Positions 33,701 through 42,432 of a stretch of DNA of 64,000 bases are shown in pieces (position 1 is the first letter of the stretch; each line of letters starts with the position of its first letter). The DNA comes from Terrimonas rubra (GTDB taxonomy: Bacteria > Bacteroidota > Bacteroidia > Chitinophagales > Chitinophagaceae). The position numbers were made by a program, and so were the translations under genes. The notes beneath the pieces were generated by a model. That model did no database searches and was not told the DNA's origin. It worked only from the letters and a program-made list of their open reading frames with translations. The stretch spans positions 248,001 to 312,000 of the forward strand of contig NZ_JBHUOZ010000002.1 in assembly GCF_042686025.1 (NCBI RefSeq). The letters run 5' to 3'.

Positions 33701-36579
33701 ACCCGGTACCTAATGATTATATGGTAACCTTAACCGTTCGCTCATTAGGCTGCGAAAGCACTATTTCAAAACCCATCACCGTAAAAGGCCCGAGAGGAAA
33801 TTTAATTGCCGATGTATTGCCCGGCTGTAAACCCTATACGCTGAATATGCAGGTAACCGGCAGCAATATCAGCAGTTATGCCTGGGACTTTAATGATGGC
33901 ACCCCTGTAACACCATCGGCCACCAATCATACCATATCACATGTATATAACCTGGCGGGTATTTATAACCCCAATGTAATATTAAGAAGTCCGGAAGGCT
34001 GCTCCTTTACCCTGCGTCCTGCAAACAACGTAATTGTTGATTCGGTAAAAGCCATATTCACCGCCGATAATACAGCATTCTGTGATGCCGGCACAGTCAA
34101 CTTTACCAATAACTCAGCCGTTCCATCTTTTTCCGGCTTTGTAAACCAGACCTGGAATTTCGGTGATGGCAGCAGTTTTACCGGCGCTAACCCGCCGGCA
34201 CATACCTATAACAGCCCCGGCACGTATACTGTAAGTTTACAAACCGGATCGCAATATGGCTGTACCGATATGGCCCAAACCGTGATACAGGTTAACAGCT
34301 CTCCCACTGTACAAATTACCGGGCCGGATAATAACTGTTTAACACCCGGCTCTTCCCTGCAGTATGAAGCGGTGGTAAACACCACGGATATGGTGACGCA
34401 ATATGCCTGGCAATTAAACGGTACGCCAGTAGGCACTAACAGCGCTTCGCTGAATATCGATTACCGCCAACCCGGCATTCACCAGTTACTGCTGACCGTT
34501 ACAACGGATAAGGATTGCAGCACTACTATTTCCAGGAATATTGTAATAGATTCTGTTGTTGCCAACTTTACTATTGACGAAAATGTTTTCTGTGGTAATG
34601 GTACGGTTAGTTTTACCAACCTGTCCACGGTACCAGGCTTTTCGGGCTTTACCGCACAAACCTGGAACCTGGGTGACGGCAGCCCTTCATTTAACGGCAG
34701 TACTCCGCCACCACACGCTTATTCTATTCCCAATACCTATACCATCAACCTGGCGGTGGCTTCACAGTATGGTTGTACTGATAATCTTTCTAAAACGGTT
34801 ACCGTGCACCCCATGCCCGCTGCACAGATCGATGGGCTGGATGTAAATTGTTTACAACCTGGGTCTACCCTGCAATACCATGCGGTCATCAACAGCATTG
34901 ATCCTGTCACTACTTATCAATGGCAGCTGAATGGCGTAACCATGGGAACCAACGATCCTGTTTTTAAGGTGGATTATCGTCAACCCGGTAACCATGTATT
35001 ATCATTAACCGTTACTACCTCCAATAACTGTAGCATAACGGTTACCCGTAATATTATTATTGATTCGGTGGTGGCCCGTTTCACCGTTGATAATCATTTT
35101 CATTGCGCAACCGGCGAAGTACTATTTACCAATACAGGCAGCAGCGCCTTCCCCATCAATAGTTTTACCTGGAATTATGATAATGGTATCACCCCCTCCT
35201 TACCGTTAAATGGCGGCAGTTATACCTATCCTTCGCCCGGTGAGTATTACCCATCGCTGCTATTAGCAACAGTAAATGGTTGCCGCGATCAGTATGTATT
35301 GCCGCAAATGATAAAAGTGTATACGGCCCCTGTTGTAACGATCAGCGGTGAAGAAGAAAAATGTGCCCAGAACGAACTTGCCTTCACGGCTTCCATTCAA
35401 TCGGAAGACCAGGTAATAAGTACCGTATGGCGTTTAAATAATACCGTTATCAGCAATACCGGCCAGGCATCCTACCGTTTTACACAGGCGGGTGATTATG
35501 TATTAACCTTTACTGTTACCACGAAACATAACTGTGTGGAGGTAATTACCAAAAACATTACGATCCATCCTTTACCCGTACCCAATGCCACGCCGCAAAC
35601 GGCTACTATATGTGAGCAGACCAGTATTCAGCTACAGGCAGGTGATGGCGTACAGTATTCCTGGACCCCAACACAAGGCATTATTTCCGGTTCCGATAGC
35701 CCCAACCCTGTGGTATCACCGGCCAACACCACCAAGTATTATGTTACGGTGACCAACCAGTTTAACTGTATACAGAAAGATTCGGTGCTTATTACCGTAG
35801 ACAGAAGAGTACGTTTAACCCATAGCGATAACCAGGTGATCTGTATTGGTAAATCCGTACAGTTGCAGGCAGCAGGTAATACCAATCAATTTGTGTGGTC
35901 GCCCGTTACAGGTTTAAACAACCCCAATATTCCTGACCCGGTGGCAGCCCCTACCCAAACAACTACCTATAGCGTTACGGGTATCAGCCAGAATGTTTGT
36001 CCCAATGAAACCGGGCATGTATTGGTGGTGGTAGGCCCTTACCCAACTGTTGACCTTGGAGCCGATGTGGTGATCAATGCCGGCCAGGAACATATATTTA
36101 ACCCGACTGTTAGCAGTGATGTAGAAAAATATTTGTGGCAACCTGCAACGGGATTAAGTTGTACCAACTGTGCCCTTCCCTCATTTGTGGCCGATGATGA
36201 TATTACCTATAGCCTTACGGTTACCAATCAATACAATTGCAGTACAACCGATGAAGTAAGGGTAACGGTATTGTGTAACAAAGGAGCCATTTATGTGCCC
36301 AATGCCTTTACACCAAACGGCGATGGTAAGAATGATATATTTTATATCGGTAAAAGCTTTGGTGTACAGGAAATAAAATCCTTCAACATCTTTAACCGCT
36401 GGGGCGAGCTGGTATTCAGCCGCAAAAACATCCGGGCTAATGATATCAACAGCGGCTGGGACGGCCGTATCAAAGGACAACCCGTTGAAACCACCACGGT
36501 ATTTGTATATATTATCGAAGCTATCTGTAATGAGAACCTGCCGGTGGTGATAAAAGGAACGGTAACGCTGGTCAAATAA
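30727..36579 (+). CDS. Giant PKD-repeat surface protein with T9SS type B (CHU_C) C-terminus
   Basis: 1950 residues with a signal peptide (about 1-31). About 15 PKD-type modules, each marked by W(N/D)FGDG or a variant, fill residues 35-1450, later alternating with Ig-like modules (AWQLNG, QWQLNG). A poly-Gly linker (about 557-573) splits the array. Residues 1108-1616 are three tandem two-domain units of about 170 residues. Three W(T/S)P/WQP-type modules follow, and the end is the gliding-motility-associated T9SS type B domain (PNAFTPNGDGKND to the final TVTLVK). The product is expected at the outer surface and may act in adhesion or motility. The ATG follows a weak TATCTTTA element. Confidence 0.92.
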   Translation: MTGFVKKYQQLLRFCLCTIICSLLVTGTYAQTAAFTIDNPSGCAPLSVNFTDISSGATVVSRSWNLGSGPISNTDPTVGANFNTPGTYTIQLTVNFSNGTTQTQQQTVTVHPKPVANFNASTLIGCATLPVNFTDASTTATGSITTWNWSFGAGSASTQNPSYSFTTNGQYTVSLFVENNWGCRSDAETRPNYITVHNRPSAAFTVDADASCTLPFTPTFTNNTTGSGTLTYAWDFGNGETSTDAVPVHSYTTPGVYTITLNANNGTNCNSNTASRTVYVGKPATPPVLSGPANLCVNTSGYFSFPATTPSNWLQNVSWDFGNGTVVNGSNGIYYTYPSPGTYTITATVRYRSGCEDIITTNVTVSPRPDITVSALPTAACQLPFSTTFTATATPLNPNYIYNWDFGDGNSQSGTGLSTIGHSYGSAGNYTVTVTVTDPDNPNAACNSRSTTMVVRTAIPAIDIYNYTPQSGCKPLFTTFNSYLNNLVTPIAGVQYTWNFGDGSPDYIVTPNNNYSTATHLYTTAGTFTVRVTAQTPEGCTTYDEVVVTVTDECPPGEGGGGGGGGGGFGNNGGSCANRLAYTFTANNVPGTTVYSWNFGDPASGAANEITGNNATITHTFSGPDTYTVTLTREITATGALVTTTRVITVTNEPIVPAFTASPIAVCPNGTVTFTPAGINADRVRSYTWNFGDGSPVTTINNTNPPLPALDGVTSHTYTATGTYTATLTIIDRLNCSTVSDNSIQIIVDGPTADFTADVLTSCDQNFDVRFTPTQTPIDPSVPIVRWIWNFGDGTNITQTSADPVTHSYNNSSYYRAYAVSLTVEDANGCRSDVVLKPDYIKAYRPQASFYASSPLRCNNYTVTFYNTSNAQGTPAAPNYKFTWNFGDGSAEVATNSNAAQTHTYAGDDEYTITLTVMDENGCTHTYTQNNYIRIVKPVADFEPGGSITQCAPISLGFVNLSETFGQPATYTWDFGNGGTGSTSATPQPVIYPVPNDYMVTLTVRSLGCESTISKPITVKGPRGNLIADVLPGCKPYTLNMQVTGSNISSYAWDFNDGTPVTPSATNHTISHVYNLAGIYNPNVILRSPEGCSFTLRPANNVIVDSVKAIFTADNTAFCDAGTVNFTNNSAVPSFSGFVNQTWNFGDGSSFTGANPPAHTYNSPGTYTVSLQTGSQYGCTDMAQTVIQVNSSPTVQITGPDNNCLTPGSSLQYEAVVNTTDMVTQYAWQLNGTPVGTNSASLNIDYRQPGIHQLLLTVTTDKDCSTTISRNIVIDSVVANFTIDENVFCGNGTVSFTNLSTVPGFSGFTAQTWNLGDGSPSFNGSTPPPHAYSIPNTYTINLAVASQYGCTDNLSKTVTVHPMPAAQIDGLDVNCLQPGSTLQYHAVINSIDPVTTYQWQLNGVTMGTNDPVFKVDYRQPGNHVLSLTVTTSNNCSITVTRNIIIDSVVARFTVDNHFHCATGEVLFTNTGSSAFPINSFTWNYDNGITPSLPLNGGSYTYPSPGEYYPSLLLATVNGCRDQYVLPQMIKVYTAPVVTISGEEEKCAQNELAFTASIQSEDQVISTVWRLNNTVISNTGQASYRFTQAGDYVLTFTVTTKHNCVEVITKNITIHPLPVPNATPQTATICEQTSIQLQAGDGVQYSWTPTQGIISGSDSPNPVVSPANTTKYYVTVTNQFNCIQKDSVLITVDRRVRLTHSDNQVICIGKSVQLQAAGNTNQFVWSPVTGLNNPNIPDPVAAPTQTTTYSVTGISQNVCPNETGHVLVVVGPYPTVDLGADVVINAGQEHIFNPTVSSDVEKYLWQPATGLSCTNCALPSFVADDDITYSLTVTNQYNCSTTDEVRVTVLCNKGAIYVPNAFTPNGDGKNDIFYIGKSFGVQEIKSFNIFNRWGELVFSRKNIRANDINSGWDGRIKGQPVETTTVFVYIIEAICNENLPVVIKGTVTLVK
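34048..35574 (+). repeat. Three tandem PKD+Ig units of about 510 bp inside the giant protein
   Basis: Units at 34048-34557, 34558-35070 and about 35071-35574. Boundaries are marked by the recurring residues IDSV(K/V)A. The first two are clearly similar, with about half of the residues identical by eye; the third is more diverged. Confidence 0.8.
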
Positions 36580-36617
36580 ATCTTAGATCTCAGATCTGAG
36601 ATCTGAGATCTAAGATT
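36579..36617. terminator. Perfect 18-bp palindrome of AGATCT words
   Basis: AATCTTAGATCTCAGATC (36579-36596) and its exact reverse complement (36600-36617) with the loop TGA. The first base is the last base of the TAA stop codon. Four AGATCT words occur at 7-bp spacing. It lies between convergent genes; no long T-run follows. Confidence 0.7.
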
Positions 36618-36618
36618 A

Positions 36619-37995
36619 CTATACTATCTTTTTCAACAATCCCAGCTTCCCTTTCAAACTCGGGTATTTTGCTGCGGGATCAAACCAGGTAGGACTTTTT
36701 AAAATGCCTTTTTTATGACTGAAAGTGTCAAAACTATGTTTACCATGATAAGCACCGATACCGCTGGTGCCTCTTCCGCCAAAGGGTAAATGATGGTTGG
36801 TGGCGTGCATACTGCTGGTATTGATACAGGCATTGCCCGATGGTACGGCCTGCAGCCATTGTTCCTGTTTTTTACTACTGCCCGAGTAAATATAAAATGC
36901 CAGCGGGTTGGGATGTTTCGCAATAATGTGTAAGGCTTCCGGCATACTGCTGTATTCCAGTACCGGTAATATGGGGCCAAAAATTTCGTCCTGCATAACC
37001 GGGGCATTATCGCCGGTATCTGTCATCACCGTTGGTGCAATATACAGGTCGTCCCGGTTGTATTGCCCGCCCGTTACAATGTTACCGTTTTGTAAATAAC
37101 CGGTTAAACGGTCAAACTGTTTGGTGTTAATGATACGGCCGTAGTCATAACTTTCAGCAGGATCGGCGCCAAAAAACTTTTCTATTGTTCGTTGTAAAGC
37201 CTGTAGTAATTTTTCTTTAACCGATGTATGTACCAGTATATAATCGGGGGCGATACACATTTGCCCCGCGTTGGAAAATTTGGCCTGTACAATACGTTGT
37301 GCCGCTACTTTAATATTGGCATCCCGCTCTACCACACAGGGACTTTTACCACCCAGTTCCAGCACCACCGGCACCAGGTTCTCAGCTGCCATTTTATAAA
37401 TTGTTTTTCCTACTGCCGGGCTGCCGGTATAAAAAACCAGGTCAAACGTAAAATGCTGCATCAGTGCCGGCACAATTTCATGGCCTTCTCCCTCGGCCAC
37501 CATTATGTATTCCGGGTTGAAAACCGTTTCAATAATTTTTTTAATAACCGCCAGGGTGGCCGGTGCAAACTCGCTGGGTTTTATTACCACACAGTTGCCG
37601 GCGCCAATAGCCCCGATAAGGGGTACCATAATTAATTGTAAGGGATAGTTCCAGGGACCAATGATGAGCACAGTGCCCATAGGCTCGGCTTTTATATAAC
37701 TGGTGCCGGGAAAGTTAAGCAGGTTGGTATCCACATATTCTTTACGCATCCAATGCTCCAGGTTGGCCAGGGCATAATCCAGTTCATTTAATACAAAACC
37801 CGTTTCGGTAACCCAGGTTTCTTCGGCATTTTTGCGCAGGTCGGTAAACAGGGCTGTTTGCAGCTCCTGTTCATGGGCTTTAATGCCTTTTTTAAGTTGT
37901 TGCAACTGCTGTTTTCTGAATGCGTAAGCCTGTGTTGCCCCCGATCTGAAATATTGCTGCATCCTTTGTAAGGATGGTATTAAACTATTTTCCAT
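36619..37995 (-). CDS. NAD(P)-dependent aldehyde dehydrogenase
   Basis: 458 residues, class 3 (ALDH3-like) size. The general base Glu213 lies in LELGGKSP and the nucleophile Cys247 in NAGQMCIAPD; EIFGPILPV and a C-terminal KHSFDTFSHKK complete the fold. The enzyme oxidises an aldehyde to the acid, with substrate not predictable. A short hydrophobic C-terminal tail may associate with membranes as in some ALDH3 proteins, but this is weak. The gene stands alone, convergent with the giant PKD protein. Confidence 0.9.
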   Translation of the reverse strand: MENSLIPSLQRMQQYFRSGATQAYAFRKQQLQQLKKGIKAHEQELQTALFTDLRKNAEETWVTETGFVLNELDYALANLEHWMRKEYVDTNLLNFPGTSYIKAEPMGTVLIIGPWNYPLQLIMVPLIGAIGAGNCVVIKPSEFAPATLAVIKKIIETVFNPEYIMVAEGEGHEIVPALMQHFTFDLVFYTGSPAVGKTIYKMAAENLVPVVLELGGKSPCVVERDANIKVAAQRIVQAKFSNAGQMCIAPDYILVHTSVKEKLLQALQRTIEKFFGADPAESYDYGRIINTKQFDRLTGYLQNGNIVTGGQYNRDDLYIAPTVMTDTGDNAPVMQDEIFGPILPVLEYSSMPEALHIIAKHPNPLAFYIYSGSSKKQEQWLQAVPSGNACINTSSMHATNHHLPFGGRGTSGIGAYHGKHSFDTFSHKKGILKSPTWFDPAAKYPSLKGKLGLLKKIV

Positions 37996-38102
37996 GCCTG
38001 CATTAATTAATAATTTACACCTGCCAATACTTTACCGGCTTGCGTATATCTAAATTAATAAAAATGCAGCGCATTGTTATGCTGTCCTTTGTTACAGCTC
38101 AA

Positions 38103-38531
38103 TTAAACCCCGGCCGCTTCCGTTTTAGGCCAGTTCCATGCCTGCCATATCACACATATCGTAATTATGCTCTCCACTATGGCCAGGAAAACGTAAAAAA
38201 TACGCCACCCGGTCAAGGAAGAAGCGGCTATCAGTAACATTAACAGGGTAAAAAATATTCCTAATATTATATTTACTATCCTGCAAACTGCCGGTTTGAG
38301 TACCAGCGATAAAAACACCATCAGCGCGGGCACTGTTAACATAAAGGTGGCGGCAAATAACTTCAGGGGAGTGTCCAGCATATTTTCCCCTGTTATTAAG
38401 CCTTCCGTTTTGCCGGGAACATACAACTCAAAATAATCTCCATACAGGTAGCAGAACATCAGCGATGTCCACAAAGCGGACAGCTTAATTCTCACATTTA
38501 CCTTCATATCTTCAAAATAAGTGTTAGCCAT
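38103..38531 (-). CDS. Membrane protein, DUF6326-like
   Basis: 142 residues from the ATG at 38531, with four transmembrane segments. A conserved-looking segment, FCYLYGDYFELYVPG, lies near the N-terminus. The frame extends nine residues further (38558), but the 38531 ATG is preferred because it overlaps the stop of the upstream gene by 8 bp (ATGGCTAA), a coupling arrangement. Function is unknown. It is co-transcribed with the DUF4386 protein. Confidence 0.75.
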   Translation of the reverse strand: MANTYFEDMKVNVRIKLSALWTSLMFCYLYGDYFELYVPGKTEGLITGENMLDTPLKLFAATFMLTVPALMVFLSLVLKPAVCRIVNIILGIFFTLLMLLIAASSLTGWRIFYVFLAIVESIITICVIWQAWNWPKTEAAGV

Positions 38532-39222
38532 TTTCAGTTTTTTTACTTTTTCTGCCAAAGATCAGCAACCATAAACAGGTACCTATTTCGCCCAGTGTAG
38601 CCGGCAGGGTGATGAATTTTGAAACAGTATATTGATGAAAATTTACAAAGATGGTATTGGCAAATACACTCAGCAGGTAACCTATGCAACCCAGCATTAA
38701 TAAAATACCCAGTATTTTGGGTAATACGCCCGATTTATACACCAGGTAACCGAAAGGAAATAGCCAAAGACCCCAGAACACCTGGCACACCCGTAAACCG
38801 GAATTATAATTGTCCAGTAGTTGCATTACCTGGGCCTGTAACTCCTCCGTATTATAAACATCCAGGTAACCCGCACCTTCCACCAGGTTAAGTATGGCAA
38901 ATTTGTGCTGCAGGTTAATAAAGGACATAGGCACACTCACAATGGCCAAAATCACCATCAGTTTGGCATACTGCTCATTTACTCCGTGCAATATTTTGTA
39001 CAGTACCAGGGGAAGCAGCAAAAAAGCAATATAACAAAGCATACTGCTAGCAATGCTTAATCTGAACAGTTGCGGGGAGTTCGTTATGTTCTGAAAGGTT
39101 TCGGCGGGGTCTTTCCAGTTTACCAAAACAGAGGGAACGTACATTAAACTGAAAATCCCGGTTAGCACCACCACGAGATATATCAGGCCCGCCAGCCGGT
39201 CAAATTTTTTTGAAGCAGTCAT
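38524..39222 (-). CDS. DUF4386 family membrane protein
   Basis: 232 residues from ATG 39222, with six or seven transmembrane segments and an overall pattern typical of DUF4386. The open frame reaches 39258, but the ATG at 39222 starts the usual MTASKKFDRLAGL segment. Function is unknown; such proteins are common in Bacteroidota and Firmicutes. The C-terminus overlaps the start of the next membrane gene by 8 bp. The two small membrane proteins may form a pair. The divergent coaX start is 152 bp away. Confidence 0.78.
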   Translation of the reverse strand: MTASKKFDRLAGLIYLVVVLTGIFSLMYVPSVLVNWKDPAETFQNITNSPQLFRLSIASSMLCYIAFLLLPLVLYKILHGVNEQYAKLMVILAIVSVPMSFINLQHKFAILNLVEGAGYLDVYNTEELQAQVMQLLDNYNSGLRVCQVFWGLWLFPFGYLVYKSGVLPKILGILLMLGCIGYLLSVFANTIFVNFHQYTVSKFITLPATLGEIGTCLWLLIFGRKSKKTENG

Positions 39223-39373
39223 TTTTTCTTGGTTTTGGGCTAAGACGGCGATGATCAAAATTTGTTACAGGCTTTTACACTTTCTTTTACCCGTTATTGG
39301 GCAGCGGCCGGCAGGATGCCCTTATTTTATGGGCCGGTATGTTACATTGCCGCATTTCCCTATCTTGCAGCCC

Positions 39374-40102
39374 ATGTCCACAACACTCTGCTTTGATTTT
39401 GGCAATACGCGGAAAAAAGTAGCCGTATTTACCGATACGGTTATTACGAAGATATTGGTTCTTCCCAACGACGATTTGGCCACTATTCAGCAGTTAACGG
39501 AGGATTTTAAGCCCCAAAAAACCATTTTATCCTCGGTTATCAACCATAACCCGGAGATAGAGACCTGGTTAAGAGGCTGTTCCAAATTTCACAAACTGGG
39601 TCACACCACCAAGGTTTCCTTTACCACACCGGTGGGCAAGCCGGAAACCATCGGGGCCGACAGGCTGGCCATTGCCGCCGCCGCAGTACATTTTCACCCG
39701 GGCAAACATAACCTGGTCATTGCCCTGGGCACCTGTGTTACCTATAATTTTATCAATAAATACAATGAATTTGTAGGAGGGGCCATTTCCCCGGGCCTGG
39801 AAATGCGGTTAAAATCGCTGCAGCACTATACCGCTTTCCTGCCGGTGGTAAAACCTACCGCCAACGTCCCATTAATAGGTTACGATACAGATACCAACAT
39901 TCTTTCAGGCGTCGTGTTGGGCATTTGCTACGAAATTGATGGATTTATAGACGAATATGCCGCTAAATTCGACAACTTTAACGTGGTATTAACCGGAGGT
40001 GACATGGTACATTTGGGTACACACCTTAAAAACAAGATATTTGCAGACCCTGATTTAATATTTAAAGGTCTTTATGCTATTAGCGAAGTCAACAACCCCT
40101 GA
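39374..40102 (+). CDS. coaX: Type III pantothenate kinase
   Basis: 242 residues. It phosphorylates pantothenate, the first step of CoA synthesis, and belongs to the ASKHA fold. Asp8 with GNT (10-12) forms phosphate motif 1, and the catalytic Asp96 is in GADR (94-97). The second phosphate motif reads ALGTCVTYN (117-125), where the usual Asp residues of D(A/L)GT...TYD appear as Leu and Asn. The start is the ATG at 39374, since the preceding 41 codons do not resemble the family. It overlaps the next gene by 29 bp, suggesting coupled expression. Confidence 0.9.
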   Translation: MSTTLCFDFGNTRKKVAVFTDTVITKILVLPNDDLATIQQLTEDFKPQKTILSSVINHNPEIETWLRGCSKFHKLGHTTKVSFTTPVGKPETIGADRLAIAAAAVHFHPGKHNLVIALGTCVTYNFINKYNEFVGGAISPGLEMRLKSLQHYTAFLPVVKPTANVPLIGYDTDTNILSGVVLGICYEIDGFIDEYAAKFDNFNVVLTGGDMVHLGTHLKNKIFADPDLIFKGLYAISEVNNP

Positions 40103-41507
40103 TAAACTTACCGTAAAAGGGGTTTGCCGTATAGCGGCAACCATACTACTTACTGCTGTAATTACTCCTGTATTTGCACAAGATAACTCGCCCTATTCCA
40201 GGTATGGCTTAGGCGATATTACTCCCCCAACCAATGTTATCAGCCGTAGCATGGGTGGCGTATCGGCCGGTTATAATGACCATTTGTCTGTTAACTATAA
40301 CAACCCGGCATCATACGCCTGGTTCCAGAGTTATATAGAGGCAAAAAGTAAAAAAATGTCAACAGGCCGCGTAGTGCTGGATGTTGGGATGAATATTGAC
40401 AACCGCACCCTGCGTGAGCCGGGTAATAATACGGTAAACAGTAAATTCGGGGCCACTAATGCTACTTTTTCCCATATTTATATAGGTATGCCTATCAGCC
40501 GTAATATGGGTTTAACCTTTGGTATGCGCCCGCTTACCCGTATCAGTTATAATATGGTAAAAGAAGGGCCGCTGGTAGATCCCATTACCAATAAAACGAT
40601 AGACAGGGTACAGATCCTTAACCAGGGCAACGGCGGTAGTTACCTGCCCTCCATTGGTACCGGTTACAAGATCCGCCTTGATTCTTCACAATTCCTAAGC
40701 ATCGGGGTGAACGTCGGGTATGTTTTTGGTAAAAAAGATTACAGCACCCGCGTAGCGCCTTTCAGCGATACGGTGGTATACACCCCCGGTAACTGGCAGC
40801 GTTTAACCACTTTTGGTGGTTTTAACTTCAATGGCGGCCTGCAGTACACATTCCCGATGGGTAAAAAAATAAAAGCAACCCTGGGGGCTTTCGGTACTTT
40901 ACAGCAAACCTTAAATGCCCGTCAAAGCACCGTTCGCGAAACATATTACTACAGTGCCGATGCCGGTAATGTCCGTATCGACAGCGTATACGAAGAAAAA
41001 GACGTAAAGGGCAAGATCAAATACCCCTCCAGTTATACAGCCGGTATATTTTTACAAAAAGCCATCAACTACGATCCTAAAAACCCGGAAGGCGGCTGGA
41101 GCTTAGGTGTTGATTTCACCCGCAGCAACTGGGCCGATTACCGTTATTACGACCAGACCGATATGGTAAAGAACAACTGGGAAATACGCATTGGCGGTGA
41201 ATTACGCCCTATTCCAAGGGCAAAAAGCTATTTCAGTAATGTGGCTTACCGTGCCGGCTTTTTTACCGGCCCTGATTATATAAATGTAGGTGGTAAAAAC
41301 CTTCCCCAATATGGCATTTCGGCCGGTATAGGTATGCCTTTATTAGGCCAGACCCAACAGGCCAGGAACCAGTTACTGATGCTGAACCTTGGTTTTGAGT
41401 ACATCAAACGCGGTAACAACAGCAATGTATTAAAAGAAGACATGTTCCGTATATCACTGGGATTATCGTTAAGCGATTTCTGGTTTGGTAAACGTAAATA
41501 CGATTAA
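40074..41507 (+). CDS. Putative outer membrane beta-barrel protein
   Basis: 477 residues with a signal peptide ending near VFAQ (about 36). The mature start (DNSPYSRYGLGD) and alternating amphipathic strands resemble the Bacteroidota outer membrane barrel proteins of FadL/porin-like type. The C-terminus ends SDFWFGKRKYD, an aromatic-rich last strand. Function is unknown. The start lies within coaX, 29 bp before its stop, so the frame shift and overlap are real rather than a sequencing error. A large structured region follows the stop. Confidence 0.77.
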   Translation: MLLAKSTTPDKLTVKGVCRIAATILLTAVITPVFAQDNSPYSRYGLGDITPPTNVISRSMGGVSAGYNDHLSVNYNNPASYAWFQSYIEAKSKKMSTGRVVLDVGMNIDNRTLREPGNNTVNSKFGATNATFSHIYIGMPISRNMGLTFGMRPLTRISYNMVKEGPLVDPITNKTIDRVQILNQGNGGSYLPSIGTGYKIRLDSSQFLSIGVNVGYVFGKKDYSTRVAPFSDTVVYTPGNWQRLTTFGGFNFNGGLQYTFPMGKKIKATLGAFGTLQQTLNARQSTVRETYYYSADAGNVRIDSVYEEKDVKGKIKYPSSYTAGIFLQKAINYDPKNPEGGWSLGVDFTRSNWADYRYYDQTDMVKNNWEIRIGGELRPIPRAKSYFSNVAYRAGFFTGPDYINVGGKNLPQYGISAGIGMPLLGQTQQARNQLLMLNLGFEYIKRGNNSNVLKEDMFRISLGLSLSDFWFGKRKYD

Positions 41508-41525
41508 TACTTTATAGGGCGTGCC

Positions 41526-41585
41526 CCTGTAAAAAAATATGGGGCGTCTTTACCATATGGTGGAGACGCTTATTTTTTTACAGGG
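41526..41585. terminator. Long nested hairpin after the outer membrane gene
   Basis: Perfect 15-bp outer stem CCCTGTAAAAAAATA (41526-41540) / TATTTTTTTACAGGG (41571-41585) encloses a 6-bp stem (GCGTCT / AGACGC) and the palindrome CCATATGG. Confidence 0.7.
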
Positions 41586-41587
41586 TC

Positions 41588-41667
41588 GGGCTGTCCGCTG
41601 TATCTTTTGCCCTCTGCTGCTTTGGCTGCCCTGCGCAAAAGGATGCCGCTTCCATCCCTCACGCTTT
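41588..41667. repeat. REP-like structured element D
   Basis: Begins GGGCTGTCCGCTG (41588-41600). It has CTTTTGC...GCAAAAG arms (41604-41610 and 41635-41641) around a GC-rich centre, and then GATGCCGCTTCCATCCC. It directly follows the nested hairpin. I recall similar elements from Chitinophagaceae intergenic DNA, but cannot verify this here. Confidence 0.5.
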
Positions 41668-41731
41668 GGCAGTGTAAGCAGAAATAGGATTAACTTGCGT
41701 GCTGTTTAATAGTAACCAGGCATAGTAAATA

Positions 41732-42382
41732 ATGAAAGCAATAACCAATCAATACAAACAAAAACATCCGCTGTTTGCCCTTTTACTGGTAATAGGCTGT
41801 AGCATTGTATTGTTTGCCTGCGAAAACGACCAGAAGGAAATTGATAAATGGACCAAGGACATTAAACTACCCGAAGTAGCTAAATTCATTGACGGCACTT
41901 TAAGCCAGAACGGCATTGTAAAAGCCAAGCTGAAAGCCCCGTCCATGATCCGTATGGAAGGCAGTTCCAACGATTCCATCTACACCGAATTTCCCAAAAC
42001 ATTACATGTTGATTTTTATAACGATAGCATCAAACGCGAAAGCTGGCTCGATGCCAAATATGGTAAATACTATAATAACCTCAACAAAATTTACCTGCGC
42101 GACAGCGTGGTCATCATCAACGTTCGTGGCGATACACTCTGGTGCCATGATATGTGGTGGGACCAGAATACCAAATTGTTTTATACCGATACTATCGCCA
42201 CCTACAAATCTTTTGGTAAAAACATTACCGGTAAGCTTGGTATGGAAGCTACCCAGGATTTAAAAAGAGTAACCTTTAAGGTTCCTGTGGGTTCTATTGA
42301 TACGGAGGCCGGGAATAAAAAAGATACTAGTGCGTCGGCACCCCCTGCAACACAGCCGGTAATAACCCCGGTTCTACAATAA
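41732..42382 (+). CDS. lptC: LptC-like LPS export periplasmic protein
   Basis: 216 residues. In the Lpt machine LptC passes LPS from the inner-membrane transporter to LptA. The N-terminus is a signal anchor or lipoprotein signal (LFAC with Cys30). The rest is a beta-jellyroll of the OstA/LptC type with NGIVKAKLKAP, VDFYND and LRDSVVI strands. It ends in a Pro/Thr-rich tail. No lpt neighbours lie in the window, which is common for Bacteroidota. A hairpin terminator follows the stop. Confidence 0.82.
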   Translation: MKAITNQYKQKHPLFALLLVIGCSIVLFACENDQKEIDKWTKDIKLPEVAKFIDGTLSQNGIVKAKLKAPSMIRMEGSSNDSIYTEFPKTLHVDFYNDSIKRESWLDAKYGKYYNNLNKIYLRDSVVIINVRGDTLWCHDMWWDQNTKLFYTDTIATYKSFGKNITGKLGMEATQDLKRVTFKVPVGSIDTEAGNKKDTSASAPPATQPVITPVLQ

Positions 42383-42426
42383 TTTATGAAGCTGTCGACA
42401 CTTGGTTAACAGCTTCATAAATTTTA
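42381..42426. terminator. Bidirectional terminator after lptC
   Basis: Perfect 15-bp stem AATTTATGAAGCTGT (42381-42395) / ACAGCTTCATAAATT (42409-42423), loop 13 nt, T-rich on both flanks. It separates convergent genes. Confidence 0.8.
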
Positions 42427-42432
42427 TCTGCG

